Assembly (NCBI GenBank): GCA_964487605.1
Contig: CAZARU010000004.1
Coordinates: 1-64,000 of the forward strand
Reading direction: 5' to 3'
DNA from: JAJDAH01 sp964487605
GTDB taxonomy: Bacteria; Myxococcota_A; Polyangia; Polyangiales; Polyangiaceae
Length of the DNA stretch: 64,000 nt
The translations under genes were made by a program, and so were the position numbers. Below the pieces are notes generated by a model. The model ran no database searches and had not been told where the DNA came from. It saw only the letters and a program-made list of their open reading frames with translations. Positions 17,623-26,400 of the stretch are shown here, in pieces (position 1 is the first letter of the stretch; each line of letters begins with the position of its first letter).

Positions 17623-18306
17623 GTGCGGTGGGACTGGGTGGCTCGGGTGCTTGTTGGTGCGGTTGTCGCGTCAGCGAGCTGCACGTCATCCACCAAGAGC
17701 GTGCCGAGTTCATGCGACCCCGGCGAACGTGATCTTTGTCTTGGACTTGCTGATTGCCAGGGAGCCCGGACGTGTGGTGACGACGGCAGGTACGGCGCGT
17801 GTCTGTGCGGGGTGAACGCCGACGCCGGCCCCTCAGGCGGGAATAGTGGCTTCGACGGAGGACGTGCAGGTTCCGGAGGTGTAGGAGGCTCCCTGGGATC
17901 AGGCGGGGGAGCCGGGGTGGCCGGAAGCGGCGGCGCGGCGGGTGTTGGTGTTGGTGGCGTTGGCGGTGGCGGCGGTGACAGCGGCGTGAGCGGCAGTTCC
18001 GGAGCCTCCGCTGCCGATGCCTGCGTTCCGAAAACGGCGCTGGAAGCTTGCGCGACCTTCCTGTGCGGTAGCGCCCCCGATGGCTGCGGCGCGAGCCACG
18101 TCTGTGGTCCGGCGTGCAACGGAATCGGTCCCGCCTGCCTCGACGGACGCTGCTGCAACCATTGGTCCATGTACGATAGCGTTTGTGGTGGCCCCCGCCC
18201 GCGGTACATGACCTGCGGCAACGCAACGCCTTCGGACGCCCCAAAGTATTGCATCCACAGAGGCACGCACGTCGGCGGTCCGGGTGAGTCCTTCTGCTGC
18301 CCGTAA
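17623..18306 (+). CDS. Cys-rich lipoprotein
   Basis: 227 residues from GTG. RVLVGAVVASASC provides a lipobox. The first Cys-rich part resembles the short CDPGERDLC...GARTCGDDGRYGAC unit common in myxobacterial secreted proteins. A Gly/Ser/Val linker follows, then a second Cys-rich domain ending GESFCCP. It should be an envelope lipoprotein. Binding partner unknown. The gap before it (17340-17622) shows no gene. Confidence 0.65.
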   Translation: MRWDWVARVLVGAVVASASCTSSTKSVPSSCDPGERDLCLGLADCQGARTCGDDGRYGACLCGVNADAGPSGGNSGFDGGRAGSGGVGGSLGSGGGAGVAGSGGAAGVGVGGVGGGGGDSGVSGSSGASAADACVPKTALEACATFLCGSAPDGCGASHVCGPACNGIGPACLDGRCCNHWSMYDSVCGGPRPRYMTCGNATPSDAPKYCIHRGTHVGGPGESFCCP

Positions 18307-18483
18307 AGAACGGTCGGACGCAGAACGTGGACGCGCTGTCGGCCGAGCAGGGCTCATGACGAACTTGGGTCTACGCCGCGCCCACCGCGAAACCAGAAGT
18401 CCTGGGGCTGTGCGGAGCGCGGCACCCGCGTCGCCGCGACGTCTGCTAGGTCAGGACGGGTGGGGCGACCACTGCACAAGATC

Positions 18484-19323
18484 CTACTCGCAAGGCCGCG
18501 TCATAGGCTGCTTGCGGAATGTCGGCGGAGATCCGGGCGTCGCGTAGATGACACTGAACTCCTGCTTCTTCATTTCCTCCACGCTGGCGCAGTTGTCCTC
18601 GTACACCTGCCCGAAGTCGATGACCGTGTGGATGCTCGTCGTTTCCACGCGGACGAGGCTCGCCGACGAAACCGTTATTCCCATGTTCGTGTAGCCCGAA
18701 CCGAGGAGCACCTCCTGCCGCCCGTCACCGTCGAGGTCGAAGATCCCAGCGATCGACGAGCCGCCGGTGACCGCTCGCCCTACAATCGCACCGTCTTGCA
18801 CTACGGCGATCATGGTAGAGCCGAAATTGTCGGCGTGGCTCGCGCCGCACTCGCCGACGAACACGAGGTAGAGAGTCTGCGTTCGCCGCGCGTACGTGAA
18901 CGCGCCGCTAGCCTTCGCGCGCACCGTCGGGACGATGTCGCCGCGCCTGCGCGCGCCCTCAAGGTCGTCTGCGACGCCCGAGCAGTTGTCCTCGTCGGTC
19001 AGGTACTTTGGGAACAGCTTGCGCAGGATGCCCGCCTCCTCCGCCTTATCGATCTCATCGACGACCCTCGCGTCGCGCGCGTTCGTGCGCGGGTCGTCGA
19101 GAATGATCTCGGCCGCGGCTGCCGCGTTCACACTGCTCGGGGCCGCGCCGGGAGTCGGCGCGCTCGACGTCGCGACGGCGTGGCTCGGCACAGGTCCACC
19201 GACAGGCTCGGGCGTTGGCGATCTCGACGGGCGTGTCTCGGTACAACCGAGCGCGAGCGAGACCGCGCAGGGCCACAGGCCGAAGGCATAGGCGAGGCGG
19301 CGCGTGTTCTGGCGGCCGCGCAT
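18484..19323 (-). CDS. lipoprotein with FG-GAP-like calcium motif
   Basis: The ATG at 19321-19323 gives RLAYAFGLWPCAVSLALGC, a lipobox. The 279-residue protein has a low-complexity Pro/Ala/Ser linker, a helical part and a beta domain with IFDLDGDGRQEVLLGSGYTN, an FG-GAP or EF-hand-like calcium site. The frame is open upstream to 19623 with protein-like sequence (LTKRGILGQFTNDELLGTAD), which might be the end of another lost gene. Role unknown. Confidence 0.65.
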   Translation of the reverse strand: MRGRQNTRRLAYAFGLWPCAVSLALGCTETRPSRSPTPEPVGGPVPSHAVATSSAPTPGAAPSSVNAAAAAEIILDDPRTNARDARVVDEIDKAEEAGILRKLFPKYLTDEDNCSGVADDLEGARRRGDIVPTVRAKASGAFTYARRTQTLYLVFVGECGASHADNFGSTMIAVVQDGAIVGRAVTGGSSIAGIFDLDGDGRQEVLLGSGYTNMGITVSSASLVRVETTSIHTVIDFGQVYEDNCASVEEMKKQEFSVIYATPGSPPTFRKQPMTRPCE

Positions 19324-19619
19324 TGCGAGGAGACCACCTTCCTCCCGCGGATCGTGGATCTCAACACCGGCGGAATCCGCGGTTCCGAGCAGCTCGTCGT
19401 TTGTGAACTGGCCGAGGATTCCCCGTTTCGTCAGCATGGGCGCGCCGAGATGATCGCCGGGACTGAGGCGCAGGTCGAGGGCCGCTGGAGCGGCCCGGTA
19501 GCCACCGCCTGTTACATGCTCGTAAGGTGGCTCTCTGCAGGCGGTGTTGCCTGAACCTTGCCGCGACGTGGACCGTCTCGGTGTACGCTCACGCCGTACT
19601 CGGCGCGAATCGCGACGAT

Positions 19620-19850
19620 TCACATGCGATCCGACTCCCGTGCATCCTCACCGAACGGCGGCAGTGCCACGAGCACCCGCGCGGACCACGGCCATCGTGG
19701 TCCGGGCGGTGCACGTACACTCAGGTGACCGGGCCCGAGATCACCAGCACGCCAACGATCGCGAGCAGCGCGTAGGCGCGGAGCGACGGCTTCCCGAGTC
19801 GCCGCGCCGCGCTCTCGCAGACGACCTGCCGGAACTGGATTGCGCGTCTC
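19620..19850 (-). pseudogene. broken copy of cassette protein C
   Basis: On the minus strand one frame encodes VVCESAARRLGKPSLRAYAL and LAIVGVLVISGPV, matching residues 15-45 of the gene at 13617-14039. Another frame then gives ALPPFGEDARESDRM before a stop at 19620. The middle is shortened and frameshifted. The rest of 19324-20053 shows no other gene I can support. Confidence 0.6.
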
Positions 19851-20053
19851 CCATCCCCTCCAGCAGTTCCACTGTCTGAGCAACGTCCGCGCAACAGCGG
19901 CCTTCGGATCGACGACCCGATCAACCCACGCGGTCGTGGTCCAGTGCTTCTGTTCAGCGCATCCCAACTGAAATTCTCCCGACGAACAGATCAACAACCT
20001 TGTGTCACCGGCGGCGATGCGGCCGAAGATTCGAGAAGCCGTGAAGGCGAACC

Positions 20054-20453
20054 ATGGCGGCCGGGAAAGGCGTTCGACCATGGTCCGCCGCCATCTTCGT
20101 CCGGGATCGCCATCTGTTTCTGGGGGACTGGTCGAGCGAGAAGGACGCCGCACGAGTCTACGACCGCGCCTCGCGGCACTACTTTGGTGATGGCGCGAAG
20201 GTGAACTTCCCGCGGGCTCGACCCGTTGCGGCGGACGCGACGACGCTGGCGGCGGAGGCTGCTGATCAATTCCGTCGATCGCGAGAGCACGACTTCCGCT
20301 TCGGTGACGGCGAGACCGCGGTGCGTGCGTACGACAGGGCGGCGCGGAGGCTCCACGGGAAGCGGGCGTGGCTGGATCTTGATCCAAAGCGGGGAGCGGC
20401 TGGCGGACGAGGAGGCGTACCGGAGGTCGAGAGGACACGAGGGGACCGGATAG
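20054..20453 (+). pseudogene. tandem AP2-domain protein with a late frameshift
   Basis: From ATG 20054 the frame encodes an AP2-like domain (KGVRPWSAAIFVRDRHLFLG, then AARVYDRASRHYFGDGAKVN) and a second, shorter one (FGDGETAVRAYDRAARRLHG). AP2 domains bind DNA, and in bacteria they are found in mobile endonucleases and in small standalone proteins. After residue 110 this frame runs into the next gene without a stop. One frame away GERLADEEAYRRSRGHEGTG ends in a stop at 20453, so a frameshift near 20370-20390 is likely. Confidence 0.5.
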
Positions 20454-20495
20454 ATTTCGCGAACGTGCTGCTTGACACTCCCCCGAGATGCTTCG

Positions 20496-21917
20496 ATGCT
20501 GCAGCTCATGGGGAAACGCGGGAGTCGCTATCGTTGGCTCGCCCCGATGACACTTGCGGCAGGACTCTTCACGAGCCCGGCGTGCTCCGGCGACGAGCAA
20601 CAGCAGGCGCAGGACTACGTTTGCGCTCAACTCGAAAACCTTTCCGTCGAGCAAATGGATACGATCTTCGACCGCGCAGCAGGCGAACTCGACGCTGTCG
20701 GCATCCAGATCGACCGAACGATGTGGTCGGACCCCGAGCGCTTCGGGCAGCTTCTCGACGCCGTGGCACGCGCCAGCGGATGTTCCGAGTTGTCGGCACA
20801 GAGCGTTGCCGAGGACGGTCAGCTGGCGCAGGCACTCGGTGCCGACAGCAACTATTGCGGTCCGGGGCACGACCGAGCGCTCACCCCGACAGTTGCTCCA
20901 TGCCTAAATCAAGTCTGTCGTGCGCACGATGCGTGTTACGCCCAGTGCTCGGTGCCAATCGAAGCGCTATGCACCTGGAGTCCGGTCACGAAGCCGTGTG
21001 ACGATACGTTTTTCACCAGTGCCAGCTCCTGTTCGCTGCGCCCGCACTGGTTCAAGTCACATTTCGTCTTGTTCGTCGCGCGCAGGATGGCAAGCTCCTC
21101 CTTGCTCGACAGCTGCCCACCTGGGGCGTCTTGTCCCGTCCCGCCTCAGAGGGGGGCGGGCGTCTGCGGGATGCAGGCGGACTTCGCGCGGTGCAATGAG
21201 TGCTTGGATCGGCTCGATCCTGAGCGTGCGTGCCTCAACGCGGCGTGCAACGGGAACGCTGACGACTACGTCTGCTACTCAGCAACCTGCGCCGTTGGTG
21301 GATGCTACGGCGGATGGGATTCCGGTTCGGGCGGAACCTCTGGTTCGGGGGGCGCGGGCGGGAGCGGCGCCGCTGGATCAGGCGGTACCGGGGGTAGCGG
21401 GGGGTGCTCGCCGGAATCTCAGTGTGGCTCGGACTGCTGCACGTTGAACGAGGTGTGCTCCCGAGACGGCTTAGGCACTGAACGCTGCATGCCTTCCTGC
21501 ACTACAAACACCGACTGCGCTGGCGCAAGCGACTGCTGCGTCGTGCTTCAAGGTGGCGGTGGCGTGTGCAAGCCTCCGATCTCCGGTCTCGATAGCTGTA
21601 AGTGTTTCACGGCTGCGGACTGCACGGGCAGCCTGTCGGGTGGCTCGGCTTGCGTCCCATTCGTGTTGTCTGGCGCCGTTGTCAGCGCCGCCCGCGTGTG
21701 TCGCCCGGATGACGGACGAGTCGGCAACGGGTGCAACGGGTTCGGCGTAGTTTGCAGTGACGACTGCATGACAGATGCACTCGGGAACAGCTTCTGCACG
21801 CCAGGGTGTGAGGCGAGCAGCACGTGTGGAGCCCCCGGTGTGGCTTGTTGCTTACCGGCCGCTTGCAACAACGCTTTCTTCTCATGCGCTCACGCTTCTG
21901 CGTGCCAACCGTGCTGA
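20496..21917 (+). CDS. lipoprotein with phospholipase A2-like domain and Cys-rich tail
   Basis: 473 residues from ATG 20496 (20508 also possible). A hydrophobic leader precedes SPACSG. The first domain contains NYCGPGHD and CRAHDACYAQC, matching the calcium loop and His-Asp catalytic helix pattern of secreted phospholipase A2-like proteins (C-x-x-H-D-x-C). A Gly/Ser linker separates it from Cys-rich units such as CGSDCCTLNEVCSRDG. If active it would cleave lipid ester bonds outside the cell. The IS1595-like element begins 48 bases after its stop. Confidence 0.65.
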   Translation: MLQLMGKRGSRYRWLAPMTLAAGLFTSPACSGDEQQQAQDYVCAQLENLSVEQMDTIFDRAAGELDAVGIQIDRTMWSDPERFGQLLDAVARASGCSELSAQSVAEDGQLAQALGADSNYCGPGHDRALTPTVAPCLNQVCRAHDACYAQCSVPIEALCTWSPVTKPCDDTFFTSASSCSLRPHWFKSHFVLFVARRMASSSLLDSCPPGASCPVPPQRGAGVCGMQADFARCNECLDRLDPERACLNAACNGNADDYVCYSATCAVGGCYGGWDSGSGGTSGSGGAGGSGAAGSGGTGGSGGCSPESQCGSDCCTLNEVCSRDGLGTERCMPSCTTNTDCAGASDCCVVLQGGGGVCKPPISGLDSCKCFTAADCTGSLSGGSACVPFVLSGAVVSAARVCRPDDGRVGNGCNGFGVVCSDDCMTDALGNSFCTPGCEASSTCGAPGVACCLPAACNNAFFSCAHASACQPC

Positions 21918-21965
21918 TCGCTACGTCGGCGCCGAGCAGTTACTCGTGCCCCGCATGGACAACTC

Positions 21966-21989
21966 CATGCCTATCCGGTTGACTCCCAA
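21966..21989 (+). repeat. left terminal inverted repeat
   Basis: CATGCCTATCCGGTT is followed by two bases that differ from the other end and then CTCCCAA. It is the partner of 24339-24362. Confidence 0.8.
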
Positions 21990-22013
21990 CGGTACCAGGG
22001 GTAGTGGTCGGGG

Positions 22014-22679
22014 ATGGCCAGAGAGCCTCGGCCGGCTGCTCCGTGGGCTACGCTATGCGCAGCCACCGCAGGAATCGGGTCCCTCGGATTCGTGGGCCTT
22101 TGGTTTCTTGGCCCATTCGCGCCTTGGGCGGGGCTGAGGGACAACGTGGCGACTATCGCCTTGATCTGGCTCCTCTGCATTGCGGCGCTCGTGCTCGTTT
22201 TCCTGGTTTGGGCCGTGCAAGATCGGCGCGCGAAGCACATTCGAGAAGTCGCGGAGGCCTCGCAGTTAGCGACAGAGAGGGCGGCAAGCGAAGCTCTCAA
22301 GGCAACTGGGGTGTGCAGTCAATGTGGACGGCGAGCGCCGAAGTGGTTTTTAGAGAAGCTCCCGCGGATGGGGAAGGGATACAGGCTCTGCTACCATTGT
22401 AGTGCGCTCGCTCCGTACCCGATGGATGGGGAGACAAAAGAAACCTTTACACAACGTTGGACGGACGCTCGCCAGAAAGAGGCGGCGGAACTCGTACAGT
22501 GCGTTGTATGCCTTCGGGATGTCACTAGAGGCTCGACTTCGTTCGTTATGGTAAACTTCTCTACGACGCCCAACAGAGTCACGATGAAGCAATCGTCTGT
22601 GTGCTTCGACTGCATGGAACACACGAAGGGACAGGTCGTAGCCGGGGCTAGGGCTGTCAGGGACGGCAGCGATGCCTAA
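22014..22679 (+). CDS. passenger: membrane protein with two CxxC pairs
   Basis: 221 residues. Two membrane helices at the N-terminus (LCAATAGIGSLGFVGLWFLG and IALIWLLCIAALVLVFLVWA) are followed by a charged helix and a cytoplasmic region with CSQCG...CYHC and CVVC...CFDC, which should bind zinc. It lies inside the IS ends and its stop overlaps the transposase start by eight bases, so it moves and is transcribed with the transposase. I do not know the family. Accessory or defence functions are possible. Confidence 0.65.
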   Translation: MAREPRPAAPWATLCAATAGIGSLGFVGLWFLGPFAPWAGLRDNVATIALIWLLCIAALVLVFLVWAVQDRRAKHIREVAEASQLATERAASEALKATGVCSQCGRRAPKWFLEKLPRMGKGYRLCYHCSALAPYPMDGETKETFTQRWTDARQKEAAELVQCVVCLRDVTRGSTSFVMVNFSTTPNRVTMKQSSVCFDCMEHTKGQVVAGARAVRDGSDA

Positions 22680-23724
22680 GCGCTTCCCCACCTCCCTCCC
22701 CGACTTCCAGCGGCTCTTCCCCGACGAGGACGCCTGCGCGGCGTACCTCGAAGAGACGCGGTGGCCCGAGGGCTTCGTTTGCCCGCACTGCGGCTGGCAC
22801 GGCGAGCCTTTCCGCTTCGAGGCGCGACCCGCAGTGCTCCGCTGCCGCAACTGCGGCCGGGACATCTCGCTCACCGCCGGGACGATCATGCACCGTTCGC
22901 ACACGCCGCTTTGCACTTGGTTCTGGGGAGCGTACCTGGTCACCAGCCTCACGCCCGGTATGAGCGCCGTTCAGTTCCAGCGGCAACTGGGGCTCGGCCG
23001 GTACGAAACCGCCTTCCAGATGCTCCACAAGCTCCGGGCGGGCATGGTGCGCCCTGAACGGGATCGGATCGGTATGGACTGGCCGGTCGAGATCGACGAA
23101 ACCTACGTGGGCGGCAAGACTCGCGGAGCAGGCAGCGGGAAGCACAACATGACGATCGTTGTGGGTGCCGTCGAGATCCGCAAGGGCAAGGAGCGGCAGA
23201 AGCACGAGCACAGCTTCGCTAGGCCGCGCAAGGGAGGCACCTACGCCGGCCGGCTCCGTCTGCGCGTTGTCCCCAACAGAGGGAAGAAGACGTTGGAAGA
23301 CTTCGTGCTGAGCAGCGCGGAGCCCGGCGCTGAGGTGATCACCGATGGCTGGCAGGGCTACGACGGCCTACCGAAGCTCGGCTACTACCACACGAAGATC
23401 GTGATGGAGGGTGATCCAGAGCGCGCCGACGAGTGGTTGCCGATGATCCATCTGGTGTTCTCCAACCTGAAAGCCTGGCTGATCGGGATTCACCATGGGG
23501 TATCGCCTCAACACTTGCAGGCGTACCTCAACGAGTTCACGTTCCGCTTCAACCGGCGGTTCTACCCGTTCACGGCGTTCAACTCGTTGCTGGGGATCGG
23601 CATGCGGGTCGATGCGCCCACCTACGAGGATTTGTACTCCGGGGAGTGGCTCCACCCGAATCCGGGCGGGGCGGACGACATTGTGGTGGATTACAAGAGG
23701 TTTCTCGGAAGGGCACAGCGATGA
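22672..23724 (+). CDS. IS1595-family transposase
   Basis: 350 residues. The N-terminal zinc ribbon is CPHCGWHG...CRNCGRDIS, followed by LTAGTIMHRSHTPLCTWF, a hallmark of the family. The DDE-type catalytic core includes EIDETYVGGK (about 140), ITDGWQGY (about 225) and HLVFSNLKAWLIGIHHGVSP with QAYLNEFTFRFNRR. All expected motifs are present, so it may be active. It starts inside the end of the upstream passenger gene and its TGA overlaps the start of the nucleotidyltransferase gene. Confidence 0.9.
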   Translation: MPKRFPTSLPDFQRLFPDEDACAAYLEETRWPEGFVCPHCGWHGEPFRFEARPAVLRCRNCGRDISLTAGTIMHRSHTPLCTWFWGAYLVTSLTPGMSAVQFQRQLGLGRYETAFQMLHKLRAGMVRPERDRIGMDWPVEIDETYVGGKTRGAGSGKHNMTIVVGAVEIRKGKERQKHEHSFARPRKGGTYAGRLRLRVVPNRGKKTLEDFVLSSAEPGAEVITDGWQGYDGLPKLGYYHTKIVMEGDPERADEWLPMIHLVFSNLKAWLIGIHHGVSPQHLQAYLNEFTFRFNRRFYPFTAFNSLLGIGMRVDAPTYEDLYSGEWLHPNPGGADDIVVDYKRFLGRAQR

Positions 23725-24287
23725 CCGACTGGGACAAATACCTGCCGAGGGTCAACTACCTAGGACACGCCGAGATCGAGCGTGGCGCCATCGAGATGGC
23801 GGAGTTCGCCGCCGAGCACGATGTGGTCGCCGTGCTGATCGGGGGTTCCGCACTTCACTATTTTGGCTCGCCGAGATTGACGGCCGACGTGGACTTCGCG
23901 GCAACTGCCCTCATCCCAGCGGAACGAACGGGGCGCCTCTCGTTCGGTGGCGAGAAGCTGCTTTCTCCCGGTGGGATTCCAGTGGACTGGGTGGTTCGTG
24001 ACGATGACTACGCCGATCTGTACGCGGCAGCTATCGCCGATTCGCTGCCGTCGGAGAACAACCCGGCGCCCGTCGATGTGGCTCGGCCGGAGTATGTTTT
24101 GGTCATGAAGATGGTCGCCGACCGTGGGAAGGACAGGGCCGACGTCGAGTGGCTGCTGGCCAACAATCTCGTGGACATCGAGTTCACCCGACGGATCGTC
24201 CGCCAGTACCTCGGCGCCTACGCGCTCCGAGACCTCGACGCGCTAGAACGGGAAGTCGCGTGGAAGAAGAGCCGGGGGGAGTTGTGA
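23721..24287 (+). CDS. passenger: nucleotidyltransferase (DUF6036/AbiEii-like)
   Basis: 188 residues. LIGGSALHYFGSPRLTADVD is the typical G-G-S...R-x-T-x-D-V-D signature of minimal or AbiEii-like nucleotidyltransferases, and YVLVMKMVADRGKDRADVEW is the usual later motif. Relatives act as toxins or antitoxins, or modify tRNA or proteins. The ATG overlaps the transposase stop, so expression is coupled to the transposase. This is unusual for an IS1595 element and suggests a selfish or protective role. Confidence 0.75.
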   Translation: MTDWDKYLPRVNYLGHAEIERGAIEMAEFAAEHDVVAVLIGGSALHYFGSPRLTADVDFAATALIPAERTGRLSFGGEKLLSPGGIPVDWVVRDDDYADLYAAAIADSLPSENNPAPVDVARPEYVLVMKMVADRGKDRADVEWLLANNLVDIEFTRRIVRQYLGAYALRDLDALEREVAWKKSRGEL

Positions 24288-24334
24288 AAAGCCCCGTGAA
24301 TTACGAGCGGTTCCTCGGAAGGCTCCATGGGTAG
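24284..24334 (+). other. repeated copy of the transposase tail
   Basis: Starting with a GTG that overlaps the nucleotidyltransferase stop (GTGA), 16 codons read VKSPVNYERFLGRLHG, matching the last residues of the transposase (VDYKRFLGRAQR) at protein and DNA level. It looks like the original 3' end of the transposase, left beyond an inserted passenger gene. Confidence 0.55.
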
Positions 24335-25038
24335 TGGCTTGGGAGAGAACCGGATAGGCATGCGACGCAGAAGCCTGATTGGCATTCGGCGTCGGTCGCG
24401 CAGCGTGTGAATGGGATGGATACCGTCGGTGATCCTGCCCCGTCGCTTGCGCTGATCGCGTCCGGCCGCCAGGCATCCCCGGTTCCAGCGTCTATCGGGG
24501 CCGTCCATTGACACCCGAGAGGGAGCGCCGACAGCGCGGACTTCATCTCCGCATTCAGGTCTATCCCGACGTCCCCCGAGGTTTGATCGTTGGGCGAAAC
24601 CGACCAAATCGCGCTCACGTTCGTCGCACGGATCGTCGAGGCTCCCTCCATCACGACGAGTCGGGCAGCGCCTTGTGTGCCGACAACGCTCACGGCTGTG
24701 TCCCATGGGTTCTGGCCCGGTCGGGGGGCGTTTCGCCATCGTCCGGAGCACGTTGCGGCGAACTCTACTAGAGCGCCTCCATCGGAGAGGGACGCCGCTT
24801 CACCCCAGGAGACGTCACACGTTCCGCAGCTCGTACTCCCCGGAGTCGGGCAAATGACGGTCACCAGATACTGACCCGGATCGGGTCCGGTGTAGTCCTT
24901 CCAATCGAACGAAGGTGGCAGCGCGGAGACTACCGACGGCAGCAGAGCCTTGCAGGGTACCGAGGCGTCGGGGGCTGCGAGCACAGGCGTGGAGCACGCA
25001 CCCACACCCATCAAGACTCGTCCCCACCGCCGTACCAT
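24301..25038 (-). pseudogene. lipoprotein gene truncated by the IS element
   Basis: The ATG at 25036-25038 begins RRWGRVLMGVGAC, a short lipobox leader. The protein has a beta-rich body and a short Cys motif (CATDAECQSGFC). Its last residues, CLSGSLPSHYPWSLPRNRS, are encoded by the IS right end and beyond, so the natural C-terminus is lost. On the other side of the IS (21918-21965, minus strand) the codons ELSMRGTSNCSAPT plus a stop could be the displaced end. Confidence 0.6.
24339..24362 (-). repeat. right terminal inverted repeat
   Basis: The reverse complement matches 21966-21989 at 22 of 24 positions. It falls within the coding sequence of the interrupted lipoprotein. Confidence 0.8.
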
Positions 25039-25358
25039 TCCCGGCCAGGATAGCCCAACACCAAGCCGGCGTCCCGCCAACAAGTTGCAGATGCCTCCGG
25101 AATCAGGCGCCGCCATTCATACGACCAGGCGCGCCATCGCGCGTCGCGTTGCTCGGTGGCTTCCCGTGCCCTAGCTCCAACTCGGCGCCTCCGTCGTCAC
25201 GAGCAGGCCCGGTCCCGGGGATCGCCGCGAAAAAGGCTGGGACCGTACTGCTAGGATGACACGTGCGCGCTGGTCTACTACCGTCGTGGTCGTTCGAGCG
25301 TGCCAGCAAAGCGGGCCTTCCGCCCGAGGCTGCCCTCAACCAACGGGGCCACTGAGAG

Positions 25359-26225
25359 ATGAACAGGAGACGCCTTTGGGCGGGACTGCTGCTGGTCGGT
25401 TGTTCGAGCGGGAGTATTGGCGGAGTCGAATCAGACGCCGGCCCGGATGCTGGCGCGTATGCCGGCACCGGATCACACATCGATGGCGCAGCAGGCGCAG
25501 ACGTGGGGGTCGGTGCCACCGGTGGGACAGCCGGAGGAGCAACAGCGGGGACGGGCGCGGGAGCAACCGGCGGGGATGCAACAGGTGGGTTCGGAACCGA
25601 CGCCGCCGCCGGAGCGCCCAGCGGCGCGAGCGGCGGCGCCGGTGGTTTCGACTGCACGCCGACCGATAGTTGCTCTTGCGATCCGATACCGCGCTGGGAC
25701 TGTGTGCCTGAGTTCTGTCCTAGCAGCGCTTCAGGAGTCGGGACGCGTTGCTGCGCCACTGCACACGGACCGTGCGGCGTGGACTGGGGCACCGGCTGTG
25801 TTGGCTGTGCTGCCGCCACAAGCACCGTCGTTCCTGGGGGGACGAACTGCACGCCAGGTTCGCCCGGCTGCATCTCTTGCGGCGTCGGGCTACATTGCAG
25901 CGTTCAGGGCAACTACTTCTGCTGCTCCGCGTTGTCCAAGGCGTATTGCCTGGAGGACCAAGGTTTCGACGGCTGCGTGGCGAATCTCGGGGGCACACAC
26001 GCCAAGTGCTCGGTGCCATCGGACTGCCCCGGCGGCGTATGTTGCGCGAGCTATGGCTTCAGGAACGGAGTGAGCGTCGTGACTAGCGTGGCCTGCACCG
26101 TGGAACCGTTCTGCAACACCGCAGGGAGCATTCGGCTGTGCGATCCTGCTAACCCAACGTGTCCTTCAGGCCGGGAATGCAAGCAACTGAAGGCTCTAGT
26201 GCCTGGCTTTTTCGGCTGCATCTAG
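25359..26225 (+). CDS. Cys-rich lipoprotein
   Basis: 288 residues: MNRRRLWAGLLLVGC is a classic lipobox leader, with GAGAG just upstream of the start. A Gly/Ala/Thr/Asp linker runs to about residue 95, then a Cys-rich domain with CC pairs and repeated CxxxxxCxxG units to the end (FFGCI). Envelope lipoprotein, ligand unknown. The 320 bases before it (25039-25358) show no gene. Confidence 0.7.
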   Translation: MNRRRLWAGLLLVGCSSGSIGGVESDAGPDAGAYAGTGSHIDGAAGADVGVGATGGTAGGATAGTGAGATGGDATGGFGTDAAAGAPSGASGGAGGFDCTPTDSCSCDPIPRWDCVPEFCPSSASGVGTRCCATAHGPCGVDWGTGCVGCAAATSTVVPGGTNCTPGSPGCISCGVGLHCSVQGNYFCCSALSKAYCLEDQGFDGCVANLGGTHAKCSVPSDCPGGVCCASYGFRNGVSVVTSVACTVEPFCNTAGSIRLCDPANPTCPSGRECKQLKALVPGFFGCI

Positions 26226-26258
26226 CCCCAGTCCGACACTCTTTCGCGCGGCTTCGGT

Positions 26259-26310
26259 ACGCGACGACGGGGTCGAGAATCGGCACCGCGCCGCCGCGCT
26301 GGGCCGCGGG
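26259..26310. repeat. dispersed direct repeat, copy 1
   Basis: About 52 bases starting TACGCGACGACGG and ending CTGGGCCGCGG recur at 28563-28622 with few differences and a short GCC-rich insertion. Both copies lie between genes. Confidence 0.6.
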
Positions 26311-26400
26311 GGTTTTCGAGCAGCGGGTTCTTGACTGATGCAGCAGCCGGCGCACACTTGCCGGCCGTGCCGATAGACGGCACCCGCGAGGAGGTATCTT

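Larger units (their letters stand above)
21966..24362 (+). mobile_element. IS1595-like element with two passenger genes
   Basis: Terminal inverted repeats of 24 bases (22 identical) bound a 2,397-base element holding three overlapping genes in one direction: a zinc-finger membrane protein, an IS1595-type transposase and a nucleotidyltransferase. The right end lies inside a lipoprotein gene and replaces its last codons. The flanking duplication is unclear: only CATG is shared, and CATG is itself palindromic and could belong to the ends. Confidence 0.75.
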
